Shown here in pieces: positions 1 to 7,069 of a stretch of DNA of 64,000 bases. The notes beneath the pieces were generated by a model. It did not search any database and was not told where the DNA came from. It worked only from the letters and a program-made list of their open reading frames with translations. The stretch is from assembly GCF_042138895.1 (NCBI RefSeq), contig NZ_JBHIKW010000005.1, positions 1 through 64,000 on the forward strand, read 5' to 3'. The DNA is from Cedecea selenatireducens (GTDB taxonomy: Bacteria; Pseudomonadota; Gammaproteobacteria; Enterobacterales; Enterobacteriaceae). The position numbers were made by a program, and so were the translations under genes. The stretch's first letter is position 1. Each line of letters opens with the position of its first letter.

Positions 1-112
1 ACTACTCTCAGAGAGTAGGACTGACGAACCGAAAGGTGAGTCTGAACGCTGCGAAGCAGCGGCCCGTAGGGTGAACGCAAGTTCATCAACTGCCAGGCAT
101 CAAATTAAGCGT
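1..112 (+). other. 5S-like 3' remnant and hairpin-rich spacer before tRNA-Thr
   Basis: Bases 88-100 (AACTGCCAGGCAT) equal the last 13 bases of enterobacterial 5S rRNA, and GAGAGTAGG at 11-19 equals the segment that normally lies directly before them. Here the two are separated by about 68 bases that are not 5S. The stretch folds into three small hairpins: 2-18 (8-base arms), 47-61 (CGCTGC/GCAGCG) and 72-85 (TGAAC/GTTCA around a GCAA loop). In E. coli rrnD a 5S gene (rrfD) precedes thrV, so this is where its 3' end should be. The window edge prevents deciding between an interrupted 5S, a degraded copy and a chance match. Confidence 0.4.
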
Positions 113-188
113 GCTGATATGGCTCAGTTGGTAGAGCGCACCCTTGGTAAGGGTGAGGTCCCCAGTTCGACTCTGGGTATCAGCACCA
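113..188 (+). tRNA. thrV: tRNA-Thr (anticodon GGT)
   Basis: A 76-base tRNA with the CCA end encoded (186-188). The acceptor arms GCTGATA and TATCAGC pair, and the anticodon GGT lies at 146-148 in the loop TTGGTAA. It reads ACC/ACU threonine codons. Its position between 5S sequences at the end of an rRNA operon matches thrV of E. coli rrnD. The T-arm (CCCAG/CTGGG) looks like that of the second E. coli threonine tRNA gene, thrT, rather than thrV, so the symbol rests on position. Confidence 0.95.
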
Positions 189-224
189 GTTTTTAGGTTT
201 AAGTTCGGCACGTAGAAAAGAATT

Positions 225-344
225 TGCCTGACGGCCGTAGCGCGGTGGTCCCACCTGACCCCATGCCGAACTCAGAAGTGAAACGCCGTAGCGCCGATGG
301 TAGTGTGGGGTCTCCCCATGCGAGAGTAGGGAACTGTCAGGCAT
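225..344 (+). rRNA. rrfF: 5S ribosomal RNA
   Basis: A complete 120-base 5S rRNA, from TGCCTGACGG to CTGTCAGGCAT, with the canonical enterobacterial interior. The terminal helix carries an A-T pair (TGCCTGA with TCAGGCA) where the E. coli gene has G-C. Both sides have changed, so pairing is kept. It is the last gene of the rRNA operon, 36 bases after tRNA-Thr, the position of rrfF in E. coli rrnD. Confidence 0.97.
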
Positions 345-360
345 CAAATAAAACAAAAAA

Positions 361-387
361 CCTCAGCTTATTAGCTGGGGTTTTTTG
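361..387 (+). terminator. rRNA operon terminator
   Basis: CCTCAGCT and AGCTGGGG form an 8-bp stem around a 4-base loop, followed by six T. It lies 17 bases after the 5S gene and is the expected intrinsic terminator of the rRNA operon. Confidence 0.9.
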
Positions 388-412
388 TTTTCTGAATTCG
401 GGAAAACACCAT

Positions 413-437
413 AAAAAAGGCCGCATCAGCGGCCTTT
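413..437 (-). terminator. yhdWXYZ operon terminator
   Basis: A GGCCGC/GCGGCC stem with an ATCA loop. On the minus strand it is followed by a T tract (the A run at 413-418). It lies just beyond the yhdZ stop codon and ends the transporter operon, convergent with the rRNA terminator. Confidence 0.85.
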
Positions 438-442
438 GTCGT

Positions 443-1201
443 TTAATGGATAACCTGAGACAAGAAAGCTCGCGTTCTTTCTGATTTCGGATGGGCAAAA
501 AACTCTTCAGGCGGGGCCTGTTCTACGATCTCTCCGCGATCCATAAAGATAACCCGGTCAGCGACGGTGCGGGCAAAACCCATTTCGTGCGTGACGCAGA
601 GCATTGTCATGCCGGATTCTGCCAGCCCTATCATGGTGTCCAACACTTCTTTCACCATTTCCGGGTCGAGTGCCGAAGTTGGCTCGTCAAAAAGCATGAT
701 TTTGGGTTTCATACACAGCGAGCGGGCAATGGCCACACGTTGCTGCTGGCCTCCCGATATCTGCCCTGGGAATTTATGCGCGTGTTCGGCGATTCTCACT
801 CGCTCGAGATAATGCATCGCCAGCGCCTCGGCCTCTTTCTTAGGCATCTTACGAACCCAGACAGGGGCCAGAGTGCAGTTCTGCAGGACGGTTAAATGCG
901 GGAACAGGTTAAAGTGCTGGAAGACCATGCCGACTTCGGTACGGACTTTTTCTATATTCCGCAGATCGTCATTCAGCTCTGTTCCATCGACGACAATACG
1001 CCCCTGCTGATGCTCTTCAAGATGGTTGATGCAGCGAATCGTGGTGGATTTTCCGGAGCCCGATGGCCCGCACAATACGATACGCTCACCCTGCTTCACA
1101 TTGAGATTAATGTCTTTTAAAACATGGAATTGACCATACCACTTATTCACGTTTTCCAGCGTGATCATCGTGTCGGCAGCCTGCGGTGTCATTTTACTCA
1201 T
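443..1201 (-). CDS. yhdZ: polar amino-acid ABC transporter, ATP-binding protein YhdZ
   Basis: ATPase of the general L-amino-acid (AapP/GlnQ-type) importer. It sits on the cytoplasmic face and drives uptake through YhdX and YhdY. Visible motifs are Walker A GPSGSGKST (about residue 45), the ABC signature ISGGQQQR, Walker B IMLFDEPTSALDPE and the switch histidine in CVTHEMG. At 252 residues it has the family length. It is the last gene of the operon, 8 bases after yhdY, and is followed by a terminator. The start MSKMT matches the E. coli protein in length and position. Substrates are probably polar or general L-amino acids, inferred from the family. Confidence 0.95.
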   Translation of the reverse strand: MSKMTPQAADTMITLENVNKWYGQFHVLKDINLNVKQGERIVLCGPSGSGKSTTIRCINHLEEHQQGRIVVDGTELNDDLRNIEKVRTEVGMVFQHFNLFPHLTVLQNCTLAPVWVRKMPKKEAEALAMHYLERVRIAEHAHKFPGQISGGQQQRVAIARSLCMKPKIMLFDEPTSALDPEMVKEVLDTMIGLAESGMTMLCVTHEMGFARTVADRVIFMDRGEIVEQAPPEEFFAHPKSERTRAFLSQVIH

Positions 1202-1209
1202 GATAATCC

Positions 1210-2319
1210 TTAGTGCGGCGTACGGCCGGTGTGGAAGCGCTTTTCCAGATGCTGGCTATAGCGCGACATGCTGAAACAGAAAATCCAATAGACGATGGCG
1301 GCAAAGACGTAGCCTTCTGTCGACATCCCCAGCCAGGCCGGATCAACCGTTGCCTGCTGGACGCTACTGAACAGATCGAACAGGCCGATGATGATCACCA
1401 GACTGGTATCTTTGAACAGCGCAATAATCGTGTTTACCAGACCCGGGATCACCAGCTTTAGCGCCTGCGGTAATATCACTAATCCTTGCGTCTTCCAGTA
1501 GCCGAGAGCCAGTGACTCCGCTGCCTCATATTGCCCTTTCGGCAAAGCCTGCAGCCCGCCGCGAACCACCTCTGCGACATAGGCAGACTGGAACAAAATC
1601 ACCCCGACCAGCGCCCGAATCAGTTTATCGATGGTGGTGCCTTCCGGGAGAAATAGCGGCAGCATCACCGAAGACATAAAGAGCACCGTAATCAGCGGTA
1701 CACCACGCCAAAATTCGATAAACATTATCGAGAGCACTCTCACTACCGGCATGCGTGAACGCCTGCCCAGCGCCAGCAAAATACCCAGAGGTAATGCTCC
1801 GGCAATGCCGACCGATGCCACGATCAGGGTGAGCGTTAAGCCGCCCCAGAGACGTGTTTCAACACGTTCCAGACCTAAAAAGCCACCGTACATCAGCCAC
1901 CAGACGACGACCGGATAAGCTACTGCCCAGCAGGCAATATAGCGGCCGCGATGAGGGAGCGATTTCCAGAACATGACTGCAACGGAAAGCAGCCCAATAA
2001 TAAGCGCAAGGTTGATTCGCCAGCGCAACTCGTGAGGGTAAAGCCCGTACATGAACTGGCCGAAACGTTCGTGGATAAACACCCAGCATGCCCCGCCTTT
2101 AGTGCAGTCGGCTCTGGTCTCGCCTACCCAGTTCGCCTGGAAAACTGCCCAGTTCAGCAGCGGAGGGATAAGCACCCACATCAAGCTGAAACACAGCAGC
2201 GTAAGCAGGGTATTCAACCAGCTGGAGAAGAGGTTTTTACGCATCCATCGCCAGACTCGCTCTGCAGAGTTGCCTGTCGGGCGGGCACTGTGCGCCTTCA
2301 GAACTTTAATCATCGACAT
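1210..2319 (-). CDS. yhdY: amino-acid ABC transporter permease YhdY
   Basis: Inner-membrane permease of the AapM type, partner of YhdX. It is 369 residues with an N-terminal hydrophobic pair, a loop containing the YhdY-type segment TRADCTKGGACW, and a C-terminal HisM-like permease domain of about five transmembrane helices. The EAA loop that contacts the ATPase is visible as YEAAESLALGYWKTQGLVILPQA. Only 3 bases separate it from yhdX, so the two are probably translationally coupled. Starts at Met1 or Met3 are both possible. Confidence 0.94.
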   Translation of the reverse strand: MSMIKVLKAHSARPTGNSAERVWRWMRKNLFSSWLNTLLTLLCFSLMWVLIPPLLNWAVFQANWVGETRADCTKGGACWVFIHERFGQFMYGLYPHELRWRINLALIIGLLSVAVMFWKSLPHRGRYIACWAVAYPVVVWWLMYGGFLGLERVETRLWGGLTLTLIVASVGIAGALPLGILLALGRRSRMPVVRVLSIMFIEFWRGVPLITVLFMSSVMLPLFLPEGTTIDKLIRALVGVILFQSAYVAEVVRGGLQALPKGQYEAAESLALGYWKTQGLVILPQALKLVIPGLVNTIIALFKDTSLVIIIGLFDLFSSVQQATVDPAWLGMSTEGYVFAAIVYWIFCFSMSRYSQHLEKRFHTGRTPH

Positions 2320-2322
2320 TCC

Positions 2323-3510
2323 TTAGCGCTCAACCAGGGCAATACGGCGGTTATAGACGTTCATCAGCAGTGAGATAACGAGGCTGATAACCAGATAAAC
2401 GGACATTGTGATAGCGATGGTTTCGATTGCCTGTCCCGTCTGGTTCAGTACGCTACCGGCAAACAGAGAGACCATATCCGGATAACCAATCGCCGCCGCC
2501 AGAGAGGAGTTTTTGACGATGTTCAGATACTGGCTGGTCAATGGCGGGATAATGACTCTCAGCGCCTGAGGCACGATCACCTGCCGCAGCGTCACCTGCT
2601 TAGGTAAACCGAGGGACAGGGCGGCTTCATGCTGGCCATAAGGGACCGATTGAATACCCGAGCGAATGATTTCGGCAATAAAGACCGAGGTATAGACCGA
2701 AAGCGCCAGCGTTAAAGCCGCGAGTTCAGGGATAAGCACAATCCCGCCGCGGAAGTTAAAGCCGTGCAGAGCGGGAATATCCCAATGTAACGCCGCGCCG
2801 AAGATCAAATGTGCAATGAGGGGCAGGGCAACGATCAGCGCGATCGTCACGGGCCAGGTACGACGAATTTGCCCGGTCTTCATCTGATGCATTTTGTTAT
2901 AGCGATACAGTCCCGCAGAGACGAGAAGCGCAAGCAGCACGGCAGCAGAAAATGCCAGCAGGCCTTCCCCCATAACCGGGGCCGGAAGAGACAGCCCGCG
3001 ATTGCTCAAATACATCAGGCTGAAAGCATCCAAAGCCTGGCGTGGGCCCGGCAGATTACGCAGAACGGCAAAGTACCAGAAGAAAATTTGCAGCAGCGGG
3101 GGGATGTTGCGAAACGTCTCTATATAAAAGGTAGAAAGCTTACGCACCAGCCAGTTATCAGAGAGCCGTGCCAGGCCCACAAAGAAGCCAATAAACGTGG
3201 CAAACACGATACAGAGTACGGAGACCAGCAGGGTATTCAGGAGCCCCACAACGAAGACTTTTCCGTAGGTGTCCCCCTGATCGTAGTCAATCAGATGCTG
3301 GACGATGCCAAATCCGGCGGCGCGATCGAGAAAGGCAAAGCCGGAGGTAATACCGCGGCTATCCAGGTTGGTGATAGTGTTGTGAATCAGATAAACGGCC
3401 ACGCCAATCACAAAACTAATGGCGACTATCTGATACAGCCAGGCGCGAACCGAAGGGTTAGAAAAAGATAAGTCGGCCTTCACGGCTGGGCGGTGATGAC
3501 GCATAAGCAA
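2323..3510 (-). CDS. yhdX: amino-acid ABC transporter permease YhdX
   Basis: Second permease subunit (AapQ type), 395 residues. There is one N-terminal transmembrane helix (about 27-47), a long periplasmic region, then two membrane blocks. The EAA loop HEAALSLGLPKQVTLRQVIVPQALR near residue 295 docks the ATPase YhdZ. It probably forms a heterodimeric channel with YhdY. It lies 65 bases downstream of yhdW. Length and sequence agree with the E. coli YhdX family. Confidence 0.94.
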   Translation of the reverse strand: MLMRHHRPAVKADLSFSNPSVRAWLYQIVAISFVIGVAVYLIHNTITNLDSRGITSGFAFLDRAAGFGIVQHLIDYDQGDTYGKVFVVGLLNTLLVSVLCIVFATFIGFFVGLARLSDNWLVRKLSTFYIETFRNIPPLLQIFFWYFAVLRNLPGPRQALDAFSLMYLSNRGLSLPAPVMGEGLLAFSAAVLLALLVSAGLYRYNKMHQMKTGQIRRTWPVTIALIVALPLIAHLIFGAALHWDIPALHGFNFRGGIVLIPELAALTLALSVYTSVFIAEIIRSGIQSVPYGQHEAALSLGLPKQVTLRQVIVPQALRVIIPPLTSQYLNIVKNSSLAAAIGYPDMVSLFAGSVLNQTGQAIETIAITMSVYLVISLVISLLMNVYNRRIALVER

Positions 3511-3575
3511 GCCTCAGTAACAGGAACATAGATCCTGGGCACCGCACCGAGCAGTGCCCTGTTCTGGTATTTCGC

Positions 3576-4601
3576 TTAGCGAACCGGCGGGGCGTACTGA
3601 ATACCGCCGTTGTTCCACAGGTTGTTCTGGCCACGTTTGATTTTCAGCGGACTTTGGGCCCCGACGTTGCTCTCGAAGATCTCTGCGTAGTTACCTACCT
3701 GCTTCACGATGTTGTAGGCCCACTTGTTATCCAGCTTCAGGTCTTTGCCGAAATCGCCTTCTTTCCCTAGCAGGTGAGCCATATCGGGCGTGGTTGGGTT
3801 AGCGGCCATCTGGTCAACGTTTTTAGAGCTGATGCCCATCTCTTCGGCATTCAACATGGCAAACAGCGTCCAGCGCACAATAGAGAACCAGTCATCGTCG
3901 CCGCGGCGGACAACAGGCCCGAGAGGCTCTTTAGAGATAACTTCTGGCAGGACGAGCCATTCGGCCGGGTTGCTGAGCTTGATGCGCAGGGCATACAGCT
4001 GGGACTGATCTGAGGCCAGGGTATCGCAGCGCCCGGACTCCAGTGCTTTTGCCGACTCATCTGAGCGGTCAAATGTCACCGGCGTGTACTTCATGTTATT
4101 GGCTTTGAAGTAGTCGGCGACGTTCAGCTCGGTATCCGTTCCTGCCTGAATGCATACGGTTGCGCCGTCGAGCTCTTTAGCACTCTTCAGGCCGGCTTTA
4201 TTGTGGGTCAGGAAGCCGATGCCGTCGTAATATGTGACGCCGGTAAAGACCATCCCCATGCCTGCGTCACGAGAGGAAGTCCAGGTGGTGTTACGGGAAA
4301 GAATATCGACCTCGCCGGACTGCAGCGCAGTAAAACGTTCTTTCGCCGTCAGCGGGGTGTATTTGACTTTAGAAGCATCGCCGAACACGGCCGCCGCCAC
4401 GCCGCGGCAAACATCTACGTCGATACCGGTAAATTTGCCGCTGCCGTCAGCGTAAGAAAAGCCCGGCAGGCCGTCACTGATCCCGCATTGCACGAAGCCC
4501 TTCTTTTTTACGGCATCCAGCGTGGTGCCTGCATGAGCCTGATTAGCCATCGCGAACAGCGTACCGGTAGCGACCAGAGTGGCGATCATCATCTTCTTCA
4601 T
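3576..4601 (-). CDS. yhdW: amino-acid ABC transporter periplasmic binding protein YhdW
   Basis: Solute-binding protein (family 3, AapJ-like), 341 residues, that delivers amino acids to YhdXY. Residues 1-24 are a Sec signal peptide ending AHA before GTTLDAVKKKG. The mature part has the binding-protein hallmarks GFSYADGSGKFTGIDVDVCR and the second-lobe segment QAGTDTELNVADY. I chose ATG at 4601: an AGGA site lies 9 bases upstream and the signal peptide begins there. Upstream in-frame codons would add 65 residues that do not look like this family. In E. coli K-12 yhdW is annotated as a pseudogene; here the frame is intact, so the whole importer should work. Confidence 0.95.
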   Translation of the reverse strand: MKKMMIATLVATGTLFAMANQAHAGTTLDAVKKKGFVQCGISDGLPGFSYADGSGKFTGIDVDVCRGVAAAVFGDASKVKYTPLTAKERFTALQSGEVDILSRNTTWTSSRDAGMGMVFTGVTYYDGIGFLTHNKAGLKSAKELDGATVCIQAGTDTELNVADYFKANNMKYTPVTFDRSDESAKALESGRCDTLASDQSQLYALRIKLSNPAEWLVLPEVISKEPLGPVVRRGDDDWFSIVRWTLFAMLNAEEMGISSKNVDQMAANPTTPDMAHLLGKEGDFGKDLKLDNKWAYNIVKQVGNYAEIFESNVGAQSPLKIKRGQNNLWNNGGIQYAPPVR

Positions 4602-4700
4602 AAATGCATCCTGTGTGGCGAAATTATCGTTATTGGCGTAATGGCGTCCGGGAGACGCCGTATCCCTGTTCGTAGCAAATGCCCGAGTCATATTCGGTAA

Positions 4701-4716
4701 AGCAAAGGGGATGCCA
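4701..4716 (-). promoter_or_regulatory. sigma-54 promoter of yhdWXYZ
   Basis: On the minus strand the sequence reads TGGCATCCCCTTTGCT. The -24 GG and -12 GC are exactly 10 bases apart, as in the RpoN consensus TGGCAC-N5-TTGC. It lies 100 bases upstream of the yhdW start and predicts a transcript beginning near 4690. A partial palindrome at 4800-4815 (TGCAAC-TAAC-GGCGCA), about 100 bp further upstream, vaguely resembles an NtrC site but has the wrong spacer. Nitrogen control of this operon fits its role in amino-acid uptake. Confidence 0.75.
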
Positions 4717-4856
4717 GGTTTACGCGGAGTGTCGGATGCAGGAGACGGCTGAAATAAATGAAGAGAGCGAACGGTGAACGCTCCGAAAGAGTGCAATACT
4801 GCAACTAACGGCGCATTTCAGAGCAAAATGATTCAGATGTTGCAGGAAGAATAAAC

Positions 4857-4881
4857 AAAAAAGCGCGAGAGGCTCGCGCTT
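4857..4881 (-). terminator. yhdV terminator
   Basis: AGCGCGAG/CTCGCGCT, an 8-bp stem with a 3-base loop, followed on the minus strand by a T tract. It lies 17 bases after the yhdV stop. Confidence 0.85.
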
Positions 4882-4897
4882 TGATATGAAGAAAGGC

Positions 4898-5119
4898 TTA
4901 TTTGGTTAACGCCACGATACCCAGGGCAACGCCTGCCACGGCGGCAGTGCCGGCGGCAATTGCGCCTGCGGTTTCCCAGTTATCCTGGGTGGTGCCTTTC
5001 ATACAGGTATTGGTGTGCACCAGGCGTCCCTGGTCATCATAGACCGGTACGCAAGGAGACTCGGTCGCGCAGCCTGCCAGAAACGTGGTGAGCAACGCAG
5101 CGGCGATGAATTTAGTCAT
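4898..5119 (-). CDS. yhdV: small lipoprotein YhdV
   Basis: A 73-residue predicted lipoprotein of unknown function. The signal peptide ends in the lipobox LAGC with Cys17 as the lipidation site. A short polar part with two cysteines (SPCVPVY, NTCMKG) follows, then a C-terminal alanine/glycine-rich hydrophobic stretch (about 51-70) resembling a glycine-zipper segment. I start at ATG 5119, which has GAGG 6 bases upstream, rather than seven codons earlier. It is flanked by its own terminator and stands alone between the transporter and fis. The 236 bases between its start and the fis terminator hold no other gene I can support. Confidence 0.9.
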   Translation of the reverse strand: MTKFIAAALLTTFLAGCATESPCVPVYDDQGRLVHTNTCMKGTTQDNWETAGAIAAGTAAVAGVALGIVALTK

Positions 5120-5355
5120 TTTGAACCTCGTTTGAACCAAACGCCGGAACAGGGATCGCTCTCGTAGGTGCCCATAAAGGTACGAAGCTTTCTCGGATGC
5201 TGTGCCGGAGTGAATGTGGCTATTTTACCACTGCGTATCAGACCACAGGATTGGGGAATAATTGCAAAGCGTGTGCAGTGTAAACAAAGTGAAGGAAATA
5301 GCTCAGCAGCGGCAAATGATGATGAAAAACGTCAGGTCTCAGGTGAATAAAAGAA

Positions 5356-5389
5356 AAAAGGCGCTTCCCCATGCCGGTTCGCGCCTTTT
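5356..5389 (-). terminator. dusB-fis terminator
   Basis: AAAAGGCGC and GCGCCTTTT form a 9-bp stem around a 16-base loop, giving a T tract on the minus strand 22 bases after the fis stop. Confidence 0.75.
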
Positions 5390-5410
5390 CACAACACTCG
5401 CTGATTAGTA

Positions 5411-5707
5411 TCAGTTCATGCCGTATTTTTTCAATTTCTTACGCAGCGTACCGCGGTTGATGCCCATCATCAGGGCAGCACGGGTCTGGTTGCCACGGGT
5501 GTATTGCATCACCATGTCCAACAATGGCTGTTCTACTTCAGCCAGTACCAGCTCATACAGGTCGTTCACATCCTGACCGTTCAGTTGAGCAAAATAGTTC
5601 TTCAGTGCCTGTTTCACGGAATCACGCAGGGGTTTTTGGGTTACCTGATCCTGAGAGTTAACGGTAGAAACGGTCAGTACGTCAGAATTTACGCGTTGTT
5701 CGAACAT
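5411..5707 (-). CDS. fis: DNA-binding protein Fis
   Basis: Nucleoid-associated protein, 98 residues, apparently identical or nearly so to E. coli Fis. It bends DNA, activates rRNA and tRNA promoters, and supports site-specific recombination and oriC function. The N-terminal beta-hairpin region needed for invertase activation and the C-terminal helix-turn-helix ([25 protein letters not shown], residues about 72-96) are intact. It is the second gene of the dusB-fis operon, 25 bases after dusB. In E. coli its level peaks in early exponential growth and is under stringent control acting at the dusB promoter. Confidence 0.99.
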
Positions 5708-5732
5708 AGTTCTGTCAGCTCTTTATTTCTGT

Positions 5733-6698
5733 TTACGCAAAATTTTCGAAGTATGCCTCCAACGCCTCCAGCTGTACGCTGGCATCCTCAATGGCGTTGA
5801 ATGTGCGCCGAAACTGGTCATTTGGAGCGTGCTCCTGGAGATACCAGGAGACGTGTTTACGTGCAATTCGGTAACCTTTTACATCGCCATAAAAGCTATG
5901 CAGTTCCCGAATGTGCGAGCAAAGTAAGCGCTTCACCTCTGCCAGAGGCAAGGGCGGTAGCAGCTCTCCAGTGTCCAGATAATGCTGGATTTCCCGAAAG
6001 ATCCAGGGTCTTCCCTGAGCCGCACGGCCTATCATCAGGGCATCAGCCCCCGTATAGTCAAGTACAGCTCTGGCTTTAAGCGGGTCAGTAATGTCACCAT
6101 TCGCGATAATCGGAATGGAAACTTTCTGCTTAACTGCCCGAATGCTGTCGTATTCAGCATCGCCCTGGAATAAACAGGCGCGTGTGCGTCCATGAATTGT
6201 CAGAGCCTGAATCCCACAGTCTTCAGCCAGTTGGGCAATCTCTACACAGTTACGGTGCGCGGGCTCCCAGCCGGTACGAATTTTCAACGTCACAGGAACA
6301 TCCACTGCCTTCACTACCGTCGTCACGATGTCCTTTACCAGACTCGGGTACTGCAGAAGGGCTGAACCTGCCAGCTTACGATTCACCTTTTTTGCCGGAC
6401 AACCCATATTGATATCAATAATCTGGGCGCCATTAGCCACGTTTATACGCGCGGCTTCTGCCATCTCTTCAGGTACGCTACCGGCAATTTGCACGGTGCG
6501 AATACCCGGTTCATCCACATGTACCATCCGTAAACGGGACTTATCGCTCGCCCAAACTTCTGGGTTAGAGGACATCATCTCGGAAACGGTTAACCCTGCT
6601 CCCATCTCGTAGCACAGCGTCCTGAATGGTCTGTCAGTAATGCCAGCCATAGGTGCTGCGATCAGGCGATTTCTGAGCTGGTGGTGTCCGATGCGCAT
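5733..6698 (-). CDS. dusB: tRNA-dihydrouridine synthase B
   Basis: FMN-dependent enzyme that reduces U17 in the D-loop of tRNAs to dihydrouridine using NADPH. It is 321 residues. The TIM-barrel core carries the phosphate-binding motif and the catalytic Cys100 in DINMGCPAKKVNRK. FMN-binding segments include APMAGITDRPFR near the start and ANGDITDP, then GRAAQGRPWIF. It is the first gene of the fis operon. The start is 46 bases downstream of the predicted -10 edge, as in E. coli. Confidence 0.98.
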   Translation of the reverse strand: MRIGHHQLRNRLIAAPMAGITDRPFRTLCYEMGAGLTVSEMMSSNPEVWASDKSRLRMVHVDEPGIRTVQIAGSVPEEMAEAARINVANGAQIIDINMGCPAKKVNRKLAGSALLQYPSLVKDIVTTVVKAVDVPVTLKIRTGWEPAHRNCVEIAQLAEDCGIQALTIHGRTRACLFQGDAEYDSIRAVKQKVSIPIIANGDITDPLKARAVLDYTGADALMIGRAAQGRPWIFREIQHYLDTGELLPPLPLAEVKRLLCSHIRELHSFYGDVKGYRIARKHVSWYLQEHAPNDQFRRTFNAIEDASVQLEALEAYFENFA

Positions 6699-6737
6699 GA
6701 GTTAAGAAATGACCATACTGTGCCTGCAAGGCGGCGT

Positions 6738-6766
6738 ATATTACGCATTTTTTGCACGAGATGAAA
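6738..6766 (-). promoter_or_regulatory. dusB-fis promoter
   Basis: On the minus strand: -35 TTTCAT (6761-6766), a 17-base spacer, -10 TAATAT (6738-6743), then the GC-rich discriminator ACGCCGCC. This is the same arrangement as the E. coli fis promoter, whose discriminator makes it sensitive to ppGpp and initiating-nucleotide levels. Confidence 0.85.
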
Positions 6767-7027
6767 GGCCAAACTTTGAACAATCCTCTGTCACAGATCA
6801 ATGAAGCGGCAACAAGCGCGGCCTGAATCAGTAATTAATTCAATTAATCAGTGGGTTAGGATTTTTCGTTTATTTCGTGTTGTTTTAAATTTTCCTGAAA
6901 GTTAGCAGAAATATGCTGTCTGACAGAGTGTTTTTACCATATAAACCGCTGTTTTTATGGTCGGTTTTGGGTTTTTTATGCGAACAAGCTCTCATTTTTG
7001 GATGCTGATTGCCCACTAAAACTGGCT
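6767..7027 (-). promoter_or_regulatory. AT-rich region upstream of the fis promoter
   Basis: About 260 bases without a gene. The part near 6820-6990 is AT-rich with many T/A tracts, as expected for the upstream activating region of the fis promoter (Fis, IHF and CRP act here in E. coli). I could not assign individual sites. The right end runs into the prmA terminator. Confidence 0.45.
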
Positions 7028-7061
7028 AAAAACGACACACGGCAGCAGCGCCGTATGTCGT
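7028..7061 (-). terminator. prmA terminator
   Basis: ACGACACACGGC and GCCGTATGTCGT pair over 11 of 12 positions around a 6-base loop, followed on the minus strand by TTTTT. It lies just beyond the prmA stop. Confidence 0.85.
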
Positions 7062-7069
7062 TATTTTCA

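Noticed and set aside
4602..4796. N-terminal extension of yhdW by 65 codons
   Set aside because: It would bury the signal peptide inside the protein and runs through the predicted sigma-54 promoter.
6951..6980. Hairpin ACCATATAAA/TTTTTATGGT followed by T-rich sequence as a second orphan terminator
   Set aside because: The arms have a mismatch, the stem is AT-rich and the T-rich stretch is interrupted; it is indistinguishable from the AT-rich background upstream of fis.
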